This document shows positions 1 through 11,806 of a stretch of DNA of 64,000 nt, piece by piece; position 1 is the stretch's first letter, and each line of letters begins with the position of its first letter. Location of the stretch: positions 9,441,277-9,505,276 of the forward strand of contig OZ022346.1 of the NCBI GenBank assembly GCA_963989245.1. The letters are read 5' to 3'. Both the position numbers and the translations under genes were made by a program. The stretch is from Nansenia antarctica. Taxonomy: Eukaryota > Chordata > Actinopteri > Argentiniformes > Microstomatidae. The notes beneath the pieces are model-generated. The model was not told the DNA's origin. It made no database searches and saw nothing but the letters and a program-made list of their open reading frames with translations.

Positions 1-358
1 GGCGGTTCATTACGATACGCTCCCGGACGGAGCGATATAAAAAATCATTTATCCCGGCTGCACTAAGACTGTTCAATGGCAACTAAAGTTGTAGTCGGGG
101 TCAAGGCTCCTGAATTTGTATTTATTATTTATTTTAATCATCATCATCACTTTTTAGTATTTTAATATAATAACTATAGCCATCTTTTTTATCCCCTTTT
201 TTATCATGATCACACAGTTTTTTATATACCATACATGGCTGGCCCAGTATTATTGTCTGTCCTTTATGTTGTGTTGTTATGTGTTGTTTTTAGTGGAGTT
301 GCGTGGCAAAATGAATTTCCCCACGGGGATAAATAAAGTATCATTGAATTGAATTGAA
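1..358 (+). mobile_element. LINE 3' end fragment
   Basis: This looks like the 3' end of a non-LTR retrotransposon on the + strand. The first ~110 bases read like the end of a LINE reverse-transcriptase ORF. An AT-rich 3' UTR follows, then a GATAAATAAAG polyadenylation-like stretch and a short tandem tail of TTGAA units (about 342-358). Tails of short tandem repeats are typical of L2/CR1-group LINEs. The 5' part lies outside the window. The family assignment is tentative. Confidence 0.5.
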
Positions 359-747
359 TTCATTATTATTTCAGAATAAGATTAGAATCTCTTAATTTGT
401 CAAAGTACAAAGAGTCTCAAGCTATGCAGTCACTTAACTGCCAAACCTCAGACTGCACAGATACACTAATGAAAATACTATGATGTATTATATCTTCGTC
501 CACTGGTTAGTTTTGTGGCGCTGTTCCAACTTTCACTACAGTTCAACAAGCAGAGAAAAACAGAGTCATCTCCAAGCGCTCGAGTTTGACAATTTGTCTT
601 GCTTATGACAGTTTCTTTCTTCAAACCGATCTGTGCCTTAACCTTTGTTAATTGAACTTTTTCAAAGTGCTGATTGTTACTTTCAATAAACATTATTATA
701 CACCGACAGTAGCAGGTTGAATTGCAGGTTGAATTGCTTGTTTAAGC
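359..747. other. no recognised feature
   Basis: AT-rich sequence. A 71-codon minus-strand ORF here has no recognisable domain. I see no gene or repeat that I can name. Confidence 0.4.
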
Positions 748-1195
748 TGGAGGTACAGGACCCCGGCCGCTAAGACAAACAGACTGAAGGACAGCTTCTA
801 CCACAGGGCCGTCAAGGCCCTGAACACAGAAAAGGCCTAAGTTCTGGGCCCAGGACAGTCCGGACGGATTGTATGGCAGCTAGTGCTGAGGCACAAACAT
901 GTACATTTTCAAGCCTGCAAACTGTGACACTTTAAAATAATGTGAAAAAATACTTTCTTGTGAAATATGACAACCCTAGTTGACTATCTGTGCAGTATAG
1001 TACAGTGGATTATGTACATAGCCTCTATTGATGTAAACCAGCTCCTTACCTTCTTGTGATTTTATGCATCTATGCTTTTTCTAAAATGTGTTTCTTTTTC
1101 CTTTCCTAAACACCAGGGGAGCCTCCCCTCCTAAATTTCGTTGTTTGGTACCTGTACTGTAGCAATGACAAATAAAGTCTATCTATCTATCTATC
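748..1195 (+). mobile_element. LINE 3' end (family A)
   Basis: This is a + strand copy of the 3' end of a LINE. It covers the last ~25 codons of the ORF and the 3' UTR, then ACAAATAAAG and a (CTAT)n tail at about 1177-1195. The same sequence recurs on the minus strand at 28008-28900, where much more of the ORF is present, at 54034-54430 (+), in degraded form at 56634-56911 (-), and as short 3' tails at 3751-3846 and 17880-17976. The protein encoded by the longest copy resembles the C-terminal part of L2/CR1-type reverse transcriptase polyproteins. Confidence 0.7.
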
Positions 1196-2317
1196 TTGTT
1201 GTTCTACTCCCTATTCACACTGGTTTGTAACACGGGACCTTGTCTGGGGCAGATCTGTTCTGGATCTAACCACCGTAGCAGGGATGACAGCTGGCTGGCT
1301 GTGTATCAGAACTCTGTCTGTCTTTTGGACCTTGCTCAGGACTGGCTAGCTAGCTCTCTACTCAATTCATCAATTATTGTTATTGAAGCTAGTGTCGCTG
1401 TCCCAGTCTCTGTAATATAGGGGAAAATATATTATTGGTCCACATAATGAAGCCTTCATTCACCATACTGTATAAGGGGGAAAAAAGGGGTGTCGATTTG
1501 ATCACAAACAGGGTGTTCGTTCATCTGTGACAACGGACAGAACACTTGTAAAGTGGTGGTGATTAGCGTTTATACACATGTTAACATGACAAGTGGTCAG
1601 GAATGTAACCAACCACTGTCTAATCATTCTACTTCAGCAGCCTACACACAGGTTTGTCTCTTGAAACCCCTCTACATGCGTTTGACACGCATGTCAGTAG
1701 AAGTTCTGATTCATGGTAATATGAATGTATGCTAATAAGATTAATTCGTGCCAATTGTTTCATTTTCAAATTAACCGTGATCGTTAACGCCTTAACATTG
1801 ACAGCCCTAATAATAATAATAGTAATATAAAATGCGTAATGTATAAATGTAACGGATTAAAGATCACCCACCTTTGCCATCCCAGCTTTATGTGCTCCCT
1901 GTGATTCCATGTAGAGTGCAAAATAACAGCATCTGCACACTCAAACACTGTGCAAAAAAACTGTTTATTGCGAGCTTTCTATCATATATGATAGGAATAT
2001 GATTACTGCAAAATTGCACCAAATAATTCAGTTTTGAATGTGTTCTTCAGAGTTTTGAACACAGTATGTTAGCAATGAAAATATGTGTTACAAATACATA
2101 GTATTTTGCAAGTGGGGGAGTTTGAATGAGAGAAGTGTTATGGCATTTGCAGAACGTAGTCATTGAATGCATTCTGTATGAAAGCAATGCACAAATCACA
2201 GAGAAAGAGTCACAGTTTTGTTCACATGGGTTTCTGCTCTGCTGACTGTATGAAGAGTTGTGAAACTGTGGTTTCAGTATTGAACATGGTGACTTAGCGA
2301 CCGTAAAAAACTGTAGT
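1196..2317. other. no recognised gene
   Basis: There is no supported exon. Around 1741-1812 the sequence ends in a motif (TTAACATTGACAGCCCTAA) resembling a hAT-type transposon terminus, but I found no partner terminus. Short ORFs here lack recognisable domains. Confidence 0.35.
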
Positions 2318-3372
2318 AACACAGTAGCTTGTCCATGTTAACACAGGTGCTTGTTTATGTTAGTAACACAGTAGCTTGTCTATGTCAACACAGGTGCTTG
2401 TTTATGTTAATAACACAGTAGCTTGTCTATGTTAATACAGGTGCTGTTTATGTTAATAACTTAATAACACAGTAGCTAGTCTATATTAACACAGGTGCTT
2501 GTTTTTGTTAAAAACACAGTAATTTGTCTACGTTAATAAAGGTGCTTGTTTATGTTAATAACACAGTAGCTTGTCTATGTTAACACAGGTGCTTGTTTAT
2601 GTTAGTAACACAGTAGCTTGTCTATGTTAACACAGGTGCTTGTTTATGTTAATAACACAGTAGCTTGTCTATGTTAACACAGGTGCTTGTTTATTTTAGT
2701 AACACAGTAGCTTGTCTATATTAGTAACACAGTAGCTTGTCTATGTTAACACAGGTGCTTGTTTATGTTAGTAACACAGTAGCTTGTCTATGTTAACACA
2801 GGTGCTTGTTTATGTTAGTAACACAGTAGCTTGTCTATATTAACACAGGTGCTTGTTTATGTTAATAACACAGTAGCTTGTCTATGTTAACACAGGTGCT
2901 TGTTTATGTTAGTAACACAGTAGCTTGTCTATATTAACACAGGTGCTTGTTTATGTTAATAACACAGTAGCTTGTCTATGTTAACACAGGTGCTTGTTTA
3001 TTTTAGTAACACAGTAGCTTGTCTATATTAGTAACACAGTAGCTTGTCTATGTTAACACAGGTGCTTGTTTATGTTAGTAACACAGTAGCTTGTCTATAT
3101 TAGTAACACAGTAGCTTGTCTATGTTAACACAGGTGCTTGTTTATGTTAGTAACACAGTAGCTTGTCTATGTTAACACAGGTGCTTGTTTATGTTAGTAA
3201 CACAGTAGCTTGTCTATATTAGTAACACAGTAGCTTGTCTATGTTAACACAGGTGCTTGTTTATGTTAGTAACACAGTAGCTTGTCTATGTTAGTAACAG
3301 CAGCTTGTCTATGTTAATAACACAGTAGCTTGTCTATGTTAGCAACACAGTAGCTTGTCTATGTCAGTAGCA
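2318..3372. repeat. 47-bp minisatellite, about 1.05 kb
   Basis: This is a tandem array whose main unit is 47 bp, made of two similar halves: ACACAGTAGCTTGTCTATGT and ACACAGGTGCTTGTTTATGT joined by TTA/TTAGTA. Several units lack one half, giving a mixture of full and half units. The copies are adjacent with no unique spacers, so this is not a CRISPR-like array. No coding potential is seen. Confidence 0.9.
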
Positions 3373-3478
3373 AGACAGACAGCTACATTTGACACTGACA
3401 GATAGACAAAACTTGAATATTTGCTGTGTACAATACTGTACAAATTAGCAGGACATTACATCATTTTGATAACATCCG

Positions 3479-3550
<72 letters not shown>

Positions 3551-3635
3551 GCACCTGTGAGGCACACTCAATGCAAATCAAGCTGCAGTGCTCCTAATGA
3601 CACAGCAACCACATGATAGAGCCAACAGTTGTATC

Positions 3636-4261
3636 TAGGGGTGTAACGGATCACGGATAATCCGTGATCCGTTCGGATCGCCCTCCACGGTTCGGAACGC
3701 ATGTGTACCGCGGATCAATAGCAAAAATTTTTTTTTTTTTTTTTTTTTTTGTTTGCTTTCCTAACACCAGGGGAGCCACCCCTCCTAAATTTCGTTGTTT
3801 GGTACCTGTACTGTAGCAATGACAATAAAGACCATTCATTCATTCAAATGTAACCGGTAGAAAAACAATCATGTGCGCTTTATTCTCACTCTCTGCATGT
3901 GTACTGAGTTGACAACAACATTCATTCACTCATCTCTGTTCCAATTATATCACGTCATATCACCCGCTAAGCAGCCTGGGTGATTGTGTAAACACACAAA
4001 AAAAGTACTCAGTTACTTTGCAGCAGTGATGTTATATATATATGTTGTTATATATATATGTGATATATATCAGTTTTGACATCTTGAATGTTGTTTTTTT
4101 GTTTCACACATTAAAAGTGGTGTTTTTACAGAATTCAAGGAAAATGTTGTTTTTATTAAAAAATATATATGTTTTGTGTTGATCCGAAAAATGATCCGAT
4201 CCGTGACTCAAAATCCGTGACACGATCCGATCCGTGAGTTAGGTGATCCGTTACACCCCTA
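3636..4261. mobile_element. non-autonomous hAT element, 626 bp
   Basis: The ends are inverted repeats: TAGGGGTGTAACGGATCA at the left, and its reverse complement TGATCCGTTACACCCCTA at the right. The element is flanked by a perfect 8-bp target duplication GTTGTATC (3628-3635 and 4262-4269), diagnostic of the hAT superfamily. The neighbouring tandem copy at about 4726 shows the uninterrupted target. There is no transposase ORF. A LINE 3' tail (3751-3846) is nested inside. Confidence 0.9.
3727..3846 (+). mobile_element. LINE family A 3' tail nested in hAT
   Basis: A run of T (about 3727-3750) is followed by the last ~95 bases of the family A LINE 3' UTR, ending ACAATAAAGACC and (ATTC)n. It lies inside the hAT element, so it inserted after that element did. 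Confidence 0.75.
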
Positions 4262-4349
4262 GTTGTATCAGAGTAGCCTAGACGCCACCATGCCAGACAA
4301 GACCAAAACAGGGCCACAGAATACAGCAATATGCCCACCACTGGACCAA

Positions 4350-4411
<62 letters not shown>

Positions 4412-4530
4412 TCTAACAGCTTTAGGGCCAAAGCTTCATTCCAACCAGCATGAATGAATGAAAACTCTTGTTCCTACCTTGCTAGTGTAGTGAAGAGCAT
4501 ATAGTCCATGCTAGAGTAGTGAAGAGCATA

Positions 4531-4565
<35 letters not shown>

Positions 4566-4580
4566 TGTGAGTGTGTGCGT

Positions 4581-4646
<66 letters not shown>

Positions 4647-5016
4647 GCACCTGTGAGGCACACTCAATGCAAATCAAGCTGCAGTGCTCCAAATGACACA
4701 GCAACCACATGATAGAGCCAACAGTTGTATCAGAGTAGCCTAGACGCCACCATGTCAGACAAGACCAAAACAGGACCACAGAATACAGCAACATGCCCAC
4801 CACTGGACCAGAAAGAGAGAGAGAGACAGAGAGACAGAGTGTTACGGCTGGGCCTCCACACACACCCTCCCCCGCCCCCACAGCTCGAGCACAGCGTGCT
4901 CTCCGCCGCAGGTGAGGCTTGTCCCCGCTAATTGGATTATCAGCCAAACCAGCACACCTGTCTCCACTCCCAATCAACCCTCTGCCTAATTTCCGCGTTT
5001 CTCTCTCATTCTGCAT

Positions 5017-5959
5017 TCTATGAGACGGAGAGAGGTACGTGTCTACAGCAGTGCAATGTAAACTTGTAATATACTTGTCATAACTTTAATTTGAGTGCAC
5101 ATGAGAAGTTGTACATGCATTTAAGAATGAGTGCACATACATTCTGTCATGTTGTATCGAAAACATAGGTGTTATGAGCGTTTTAGAGACTTTAATTTAG
5201 CTAACCTCGTGGTTCATTTTTCTGTATGCTAGCGCTTATCACTGTTCTCCGCGTCAGTTAGCTGAAATGCTTCAGTTGTCCTTTTTTGTGCTAGGTTGAC
5301 TCGTGCTGAGAAGACACCTACATTGACGTTTCATTACAGCATTATTTTTGTGTGCATTGTACAGATTAAAAGTGCCTAAAGTACACATCAGCGTCCTGTC
5401 ATCGGTCACACATTCAGTGGGCCCAGATCAGGACTTGAAATTCTAGTCCTCAGCTTTCCCCCCTCCCGAACAAACGATGGTGGGTGTCGGCGCACGTCAT
5501 GGTTGTTGATCGGTTGGCACATTTTTTGGGGCCGCTACCCACACGTTTAGCTGTGTTACTCATTCCATGAATGTATGATCCTTACAAGTTGTACCTCATT
5601 GTAAAGGTGACCAATCAGGCTTTCCAACGATATAAAATACAATACCAATTGGTATTATTAAAGGGGAGGAATAATCAACCAAAAAAGCATTTCCGAACTT
5701 TTTTTGAGGGGTTTATATATAGTTAATCTCTTAATCTCTCTCTTTCTCTCTGTGTGTCTTTAGCAGCCCTCTTCAGTTGGAGGGTGTCAGCTGTCAGGGC
5801 TGTGTAACCCCTTCAAGACCTCCTTTTCTTATTTCCCAGTTGGATTTAATCATGGACATTACCAGTGTGCTTCATTGACACCACTTGAATAGAACATACT
5901 CCTACATTTACAGCTGAATACCACCAGAGGGTGCTACTGCTAGTGCTGATCATTCATCG
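5017..5959. other. no recognised gene
   Basis: Mixed sequence without a supported exon. A CT-rich patch followed by CTTTAGCAG at about 5733-5766 resembles a splice acceptor, but no convincing reading frame follows it. Confidence 0.35.
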
Positions 5960-5964
5960 GTCAA

Positions 5965-6757
5965 TGCATTGATTGATTGATTGATTGAAAACTTTATTAG
6001 AAGATTTGCAGAAGTAGGTACATGAAAGTACATATTACATACAAGGTCAACTAACAGGATAAAAACCCAAGAAAGCCACTGGCTTATTTCAATTGGGGTC
6101 CTTGATTCTCAATTCATCGTTACATGTAAGACAGACAAAAAAGCTAGTACTATCTACAAGATAATACAGACAAATAACTATTACTATCTACAAGATAAAC
6201 ACACATCCATCATGGGAAGAACAATACAACAAAACATATGGTATGTACAGCGGGTAGGACAGGTGGGGACATACACCACAGGTGGGGGCGGGGGACAAAA
6301 CACAAAGTATGTACAGTGGGTAGTTCGGGTCTTTTAATCTGATTTTTGATTTAGAGGGTCCAGTTACGGATTGCAGCCTCCTGTAAATGTTTTTTGAGAG
6401 TGGTTTTGAAGGTGGGCAGTGTTTTGCACTCCTTTAAGATTATAGGAAGGGCGTTCCACATTTTTACTGCATAGTTTGCAAACGAGTTTAACCCCTTGTT
6501 TGTGGTGCAACGCGGTTGAACGTGGTTCGTGGAGCTTCCTCTGGTGTTGTATGTGTGGACGTTGTTCACTTTTTGGAAGTATGTTGACAGGTACTTGGGT
6601 GTCTTTGTGGTGTAGCGTATCTTGAAGACCAGGCCCAGTGCAAGCTGCTGCACTCTGTCAACTACTCGTAGCCAATCAAGGCTCAAAAAATGAGCAGCGG
6701 TTAGATGTGTCCTAGGGTTGAGGCCTAGCAGAAGCCTAACCAGTTTATTGAGGGTGA
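5965..6757 (-). mobile_element. LINE 3' end (family B), copy 1
   Basis: On the minus strand this encodes 111 codons (6351-6686) of a LINE ORF2 C-terminus, followed by a 3' UTR and a TGAT/ATTG tandem tail at 5968-5986. The encoded segment is identical in protein sequence to that of the second copy at 62938-63273, so both are recent. The copy is 5'-truncated at about 6757, as is usual for LINEs. The YNTRG-type motif and C-terminal 'FKTTLKKHL' segment are typical of L2/CR1-group polyproteins. Confidence 0.8.
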
Positions 6758-7352
6758 AATCTCAATCCAACTTTAAAATGTGTACTGACTGACCCCACTT
6801 CTAAACATATTTTTGATACTATTGAGGCTCTTTAAACATTAAGCACTCTATCTATGAATCTATCCATCTCCCCTCTAACTACCAAAATAAGGCTTGCCCA
6901 CAAAGTTTCTTCAGGACCTTCCTTTAGTAAGTAATATCTAATATCCTTCAGATGCAACCTTTTAGGTGATTCTCAAAGTTATAGTAGTTAATATATATAT
7001 ATATATATATAGTTATAATAAGTATAGTTATTCTGTCATGACTCATGACTGAAGTCAGTGTGATAATGACGCCAGCTGTCTGTCTCATTAACACCTGCAC
7101 GTTGCTGATTCAAGACTGAGGACTGTTTCATAACATTTAAAAAATCTTATTTGAACGTACTGTTTCATGAATAATAATAATAATCTTATTTGAACGTGCA
7201 CAAACCCTCATGGACAACCGTGTCTGAATAGAGGCTGGTAAAGATTATATTATTATATTATATTCTGGAAGCTGCAACTGTCGTGCAACAATGTTGATAA
7301 GACAGATGTACCATGGTCGCTAGCTAGCTATGAAGTCAATGTCAATGCTGGG
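6758..7352. other. AT-rich sequence, no recognised gene
   Basis: It contains a short (AT)n tract at 6991-7012 and a small ATA/TAA-rich patch at 7170-7185. No exon or named repeat is visible. Confidence 0.35.
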
Positions 7353-7515
7353 TTAGGGTTAGTTAACCTAGGTTAGGTTGGTTAGGGTTAGTTAACCTAG
7401 GTTAGGTTGGTTAGGGTTAGTTAACCTAGGTTAGGTTGGTTAGGGTTGGTTAGGGTTAGTTAACCTAGGTTAGGTTGGTTAGGGTTAGTTAACCTAGGTT
7501 AGTTAGGGTTACGGT
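7353..7515. repeat. telomere-like minisatellite
   Basis: Tandem units of about 32 bp combine GGTTAGGGTTAG with the palindrome GTTAACCTAGGTTAG. The TTAGGG-like words suggest an interstitial telomere-like origin, but the unit is not a pure telomere repeat. Confidence 0.8.
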
Positions 7516-7905
7516 TATAAGGTTACTCGCTGAAGTGTGAGAACAGCGACTTAAAAAACACTGCCAATACGTGTCTTTATTTGACTTTTCTCTCGTGAAT
7601 CGACTTGGCTGAACTGTTATTCAAGTAGTGAGTAAGTTGCTTTGCATCCATAGAAGACACTATTGGCCAACAAAATGGATAGATAACTTTCTTCTCTAAA
7701 TTGCTTTGCAGATTCGAGTTGACTTGGTTGGACTTAAAAAAGAATACCTTAAAAAAGAAAAGAAAAGAACAGGTCGTGAGTAACTAGCAGCCTAAGAAAC
7801 ATGGGTTTAATTTGATTGTCACTATAACATTTTGAAATGTTGTTAGGTTTGTACTAAAGTATCTGTTCTCCTCATCTCTCCTTGGTCTGACAGTTGACAG
7901 GCAGG

Positions 7906-10900
7906 ATGACCCAAGACCAGAAGGTCTCGAGGCTGAAGAAGGATGTGCGCTCCCTGCTCATATCAAGCAAGCTAGGCCGGTCCCTGGACCAACTGAAACA
8001 GGACTACATCAACATGATGGGCCACCCTCTGCCTCTGAAGGCCCTGGGCTTCAGCAATGTGCTGGACATGGTGATGGCGATGCCTGACGTGGTGAACGTG
8101 AGGTATTTGAGAGACGGCAGCTTGGTGTTGAAAGGTAAGCCCAGTCTTATACTTTGACCTGCACAGAGCACATGGATGAAATGAAAAACAATGACTTCAT
8201 TCCATCCAATCCCTTTGCTTCTCTTTTTCCTCCCATCCCGTGGTCCCTCTGCAGCGGTTGTGGACGACAGCACCAGAGGCATGGGGGAGCTGGTGGCCAG
8301 GCAGCGCAACCTCAAGATGAAGAAACCCTGCAGGGGCGGCTTCTTCTCCCCGCGCTACAGAAAGCCGTCCTCCATGGCGCCGCCCCGGCGGGCCCCCGCG
8401 CCCCCGGCCCTGCCTGCTCAGCTCCGGGCCCAGCTCGGCCAGCTGCTCACCCAGGGGCCCGTTGGCCTGTCAGAGCTGGAGGCTGGCTTCGCCCGACGCT
8501 TCGGCCGCCCGCTGCGCGTCACCGACTACGGCTTCTTCTCCGTCACGGAGATGCTGGCGGCGGCGGCTGACCTGGTGGCGATCAAGCAGAACCGGACGGG
8601 CTTCCTGCTGACCCTAAAGGTGGTGCCTGCCAAGGGGCCGCTGGCGGGGCAGGTCGGGGTGTCGATGGCGCCACGGGTGACACCAGGGAGAACGGGACAG
8701 ATAAAGCCACCTCCACCACAGCAGAACCCCTCAACAGACACACCAGGGAGGCCGGTAGGAGACACAGGTGGGTTGATGCTGCAGTGGATATAGTATAGTG
8801 TAGTATAGTATATATATAGTGTAGTGTAGTATAGTATAGTGCAGAATATCTGTGTAGACAGATAAGATGGTATGTTTTCTGTTCAACATTGGTTTTTCTT
8901 CACATTTCTTAAAACATCTCTCAATGTATCCGTTTCAAGCACCTGATGTGAAAGCAGGAATACATTATCAATAGTGTTGTTCCGCTACCATTTTTTGATA
9001 CCGATACCGATACCTGACCGTGCAGTACTTGCCGATACCGAGTACCGATCCGATACCACAGCGTTTGAAAAAAACAAAACAAAAAAACATGTTTTTTGAG
9101 CCGCATACTCACCTCGATGTAAAATTATTGCTAACACTTAGTCTGGCATCGGGTGTTTGGTATCGTGAAAAGTATCAACAAAAATCAATTAACCAACTCA
9201 ATCAAGGTACCATTTGGTTCTGTAACTAATCATAACAGCAGGGCCGGCCTGTGGGACTGGGGAGTGAAGGCGGTGTCGCCCATCAAAAGAAGAATGTGGC
9301 CAGGTACTAATATATGTGAAGGCACACGATTTGTCAAAGTGCAGTTCAATGAATTTGTGAAATCACTTCCATATTCGACTAGGTTTGACACGGAGACTGG
9401 CCCGGACTTCTTCCGAGTTATTCCATCCGGGTAGTTTTGAAGCCTGACAAGCAAAGAATGCTGCTAGGGTTTAAACATTCTAGTCGGAGACTCCTAGCAA
9501 AGTTTCTAGCTAAACGCAAGTAGACTTAAAAGTTCTAGACACTGGTTTTTATAACTTTGACAGTCCGGTGTGTGCTTCATGAAACGGGGTTGGTTTTTTA
9601 GCTACCATGCATTGGCCAACAGAATTAGTTACCCTGGTGAAAAGTGGGCAAACGTGGCACCCTTGTTGAAATCAAAAGTCAAGAACGATAGCTAGTTATT
9701 AGTTACGCGTATAACATTACATAGCTCTTCATCCCCAGCAGTGCCTGTCGCTTTGCATGTTCTGTTCATTGAACAGTAGCAGCAACTCAACCACACACTG
9801 TCTGTATGAGTAACGCCGGTAAAACAAAACGTACCTTTCTCTGCCACATAATCCTTAGGGGCCATGCTTGCCGATCACAGGTGATGATATACTTGTTAAC
9901 GGGACTTGTAAAATCCTATTTTCTTTGCTCAACTTTAAAAATGGAATGTTTCTCGTGTCTTCACACCGTCACCGGAGACAATTCATTCACCGAGTTGCGG
10001 GACGCTGTGGGTGCGTTCGTAAATTCGCTCTGGAAATCTGATCACCACTCAAGGAATGCCTCTTGTCCAATCAAATTGCTTGGTCCCTTTATGACGTTGA
10101 TACCACTGTGCGCTCCAGCGTTCTAAGAGCGAATTACGAATGCAGCCTGTGCAAAACGCGCATCACAAGTTTGGTATCGGGTGTTATTATTTGTTAGTAC
10201 TCGCCGATACCGATACCAGCATTTTTGTGCGTATCGGTGGCCATGCCGATACTAGTATCGGTATCGGAACAACACTAATTATCAATATTGCAATTGTTTA
10301 GCACTTGTGTCCATACTGCTCATTCAGTGTCCCTGTTTTCTACCGTTAACTATACATGGCCATGAGGGTGTGGTGTTTTAGTGGATGGTGAGTTGGATTG
10401 GTGATCAGAAGGTCATGAGTTCAAATCCCACCTGGGAACACCACCACTAGTAGGCCCTTGAGTAAGACCTGGGAACACCACCACTAGTAGGCCCTTGAGT
10501 AAGGCACTTAGCCCTAATTTACTGTGTCTCTATAATCTGTAATTGTAAGTCGCTTTGGATAAAAGCGTCTGCTAAATAGTTAAAAAGTAAAATGCATCCT
10601 ATCGATTCTGTTCAGCTAATCCCACTGCATTCTCACATTCTTGAGAGCCATGTGTCCCATCGGGGGGAAGGGTCATGTGAAGATAGGGGCAGAACTGAGT
10701 ACTGTATCTTATAGCAGAACTGAGTACTGTATCTTATAGCAGAACTGAGTACTGTATCTTATAGCTGAACTGAGGACTGTATCTTATAGCAGAACTGAGT
10801 ACTGTATCTTATAGCTGAACTGAGGACTGTATCTTATAGCAGAACTGAGTTCTGTATCTTCTGTATCTTATAGCAGAACTGAGTACTGTATCTTATAGCA

Positions 10901-11771
10901 GAACTGAGTACTGTATCTTATAGCTGAACTGAGGACTGTATCTTATAGCTGAACTGAGGACTGTATCTTATAGCAGAACTGAGTACTGTATCTTATAGCA
11001 GAACTGAGTACTGTATCTTCTAGCTCATGGTCTTGTAGAAACGCAGCACCCTGTTTTTGGCCAGGGACTGTAGAGGCCGACAGCCCCACAGATGCTGAGC
11101 AGGGTGAAGGTCTGAACCCCTCCAGCCAAGGCTGCCATCTCAGCTGTGGGGCGTTGCCCTGGGAGGGCCGGAGAGAGGAGGAGGAGGAGGAGGGCGGCGA
11201 GGAGGAGGAGGAGGAGGGCGAGGAGGAGGAGGACTCTGCCTCCAATGACACAGACTTGAAGTCAGAGACAGACCTCCGCTTCACCACCAAGACCTTCCAA
11301 CAGGTGAGAGAAGAGACCCATCTGACTCTAAGATGGACTTCTTCTGGTCTAAGAAGACATGGGCAGCTGGTATGTCTGACTCCGGTCTAAGAAGACATGG
11401 GCAGCTGGTATGTCCTACTTGCCCTTTTGTTCAAGGTGTAATCCATAGCTTCTGCAATGAAAGCTGGACAAATTCATAGACAATTGAGGCTGAAACCAAA
11501 ATGCATTCACAAGAATAGATGTGATCACCTGTCTGTGATCACCTGTATGTCTGATCACCTGTCTGTCTGATCACCTGTCTGTCTGATCACCTGTATGTCT
11601 GATCACCTGTATGTCTGATCACCTGTCTGTCTGATCACCTGTATGTCTGATCACCTGTCTGTCTGATCACCTGTATGTCTGATCACCTGTACATCTTCTT
11701 TAGAGATTGTAAATCTTAGAGAACCTTCATTCAGTCCTCAAAGCCTCTTTGTGGTGACACAAGTAAAAACA

Positions 11772-11806
<35 letters not shown>

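Larger units (their letters stand above)
3479..4850. repeat. tandem duplication with GT/GA microsatellites
   Basis: A segment starts with a (GT)n tract, continues through the 'cacctgtgaggcacactc' stretch (3553-3570), and ends in 'cactggaccaaa' plus (GA)n. It is present twice: 3479-3635 continued at 4262-4409, and 4533-4830. The first copy is interrupted by the hAT element at 3636-4261. GT runs lie at about 3479-3545 and 4533-4648, and a pure GA run at 4352-4409. ORFs encoded by these tracts are low-complexity artefacts. Confidence 0.8.

Noticed and set aside
2318..3372. CRISPR-like repeat array
   Set aside because: The units are contiguous half-repeats without unique spacers, and this is eukaryotic DNA: a minisatellite.
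7353..7515. True telomere or telomere-fusion site
   Set aside because: The units mix TTAGGG-like words with a GTTAACCTAGG palindrome in a 32-bp period: an ordinary minisatellite.
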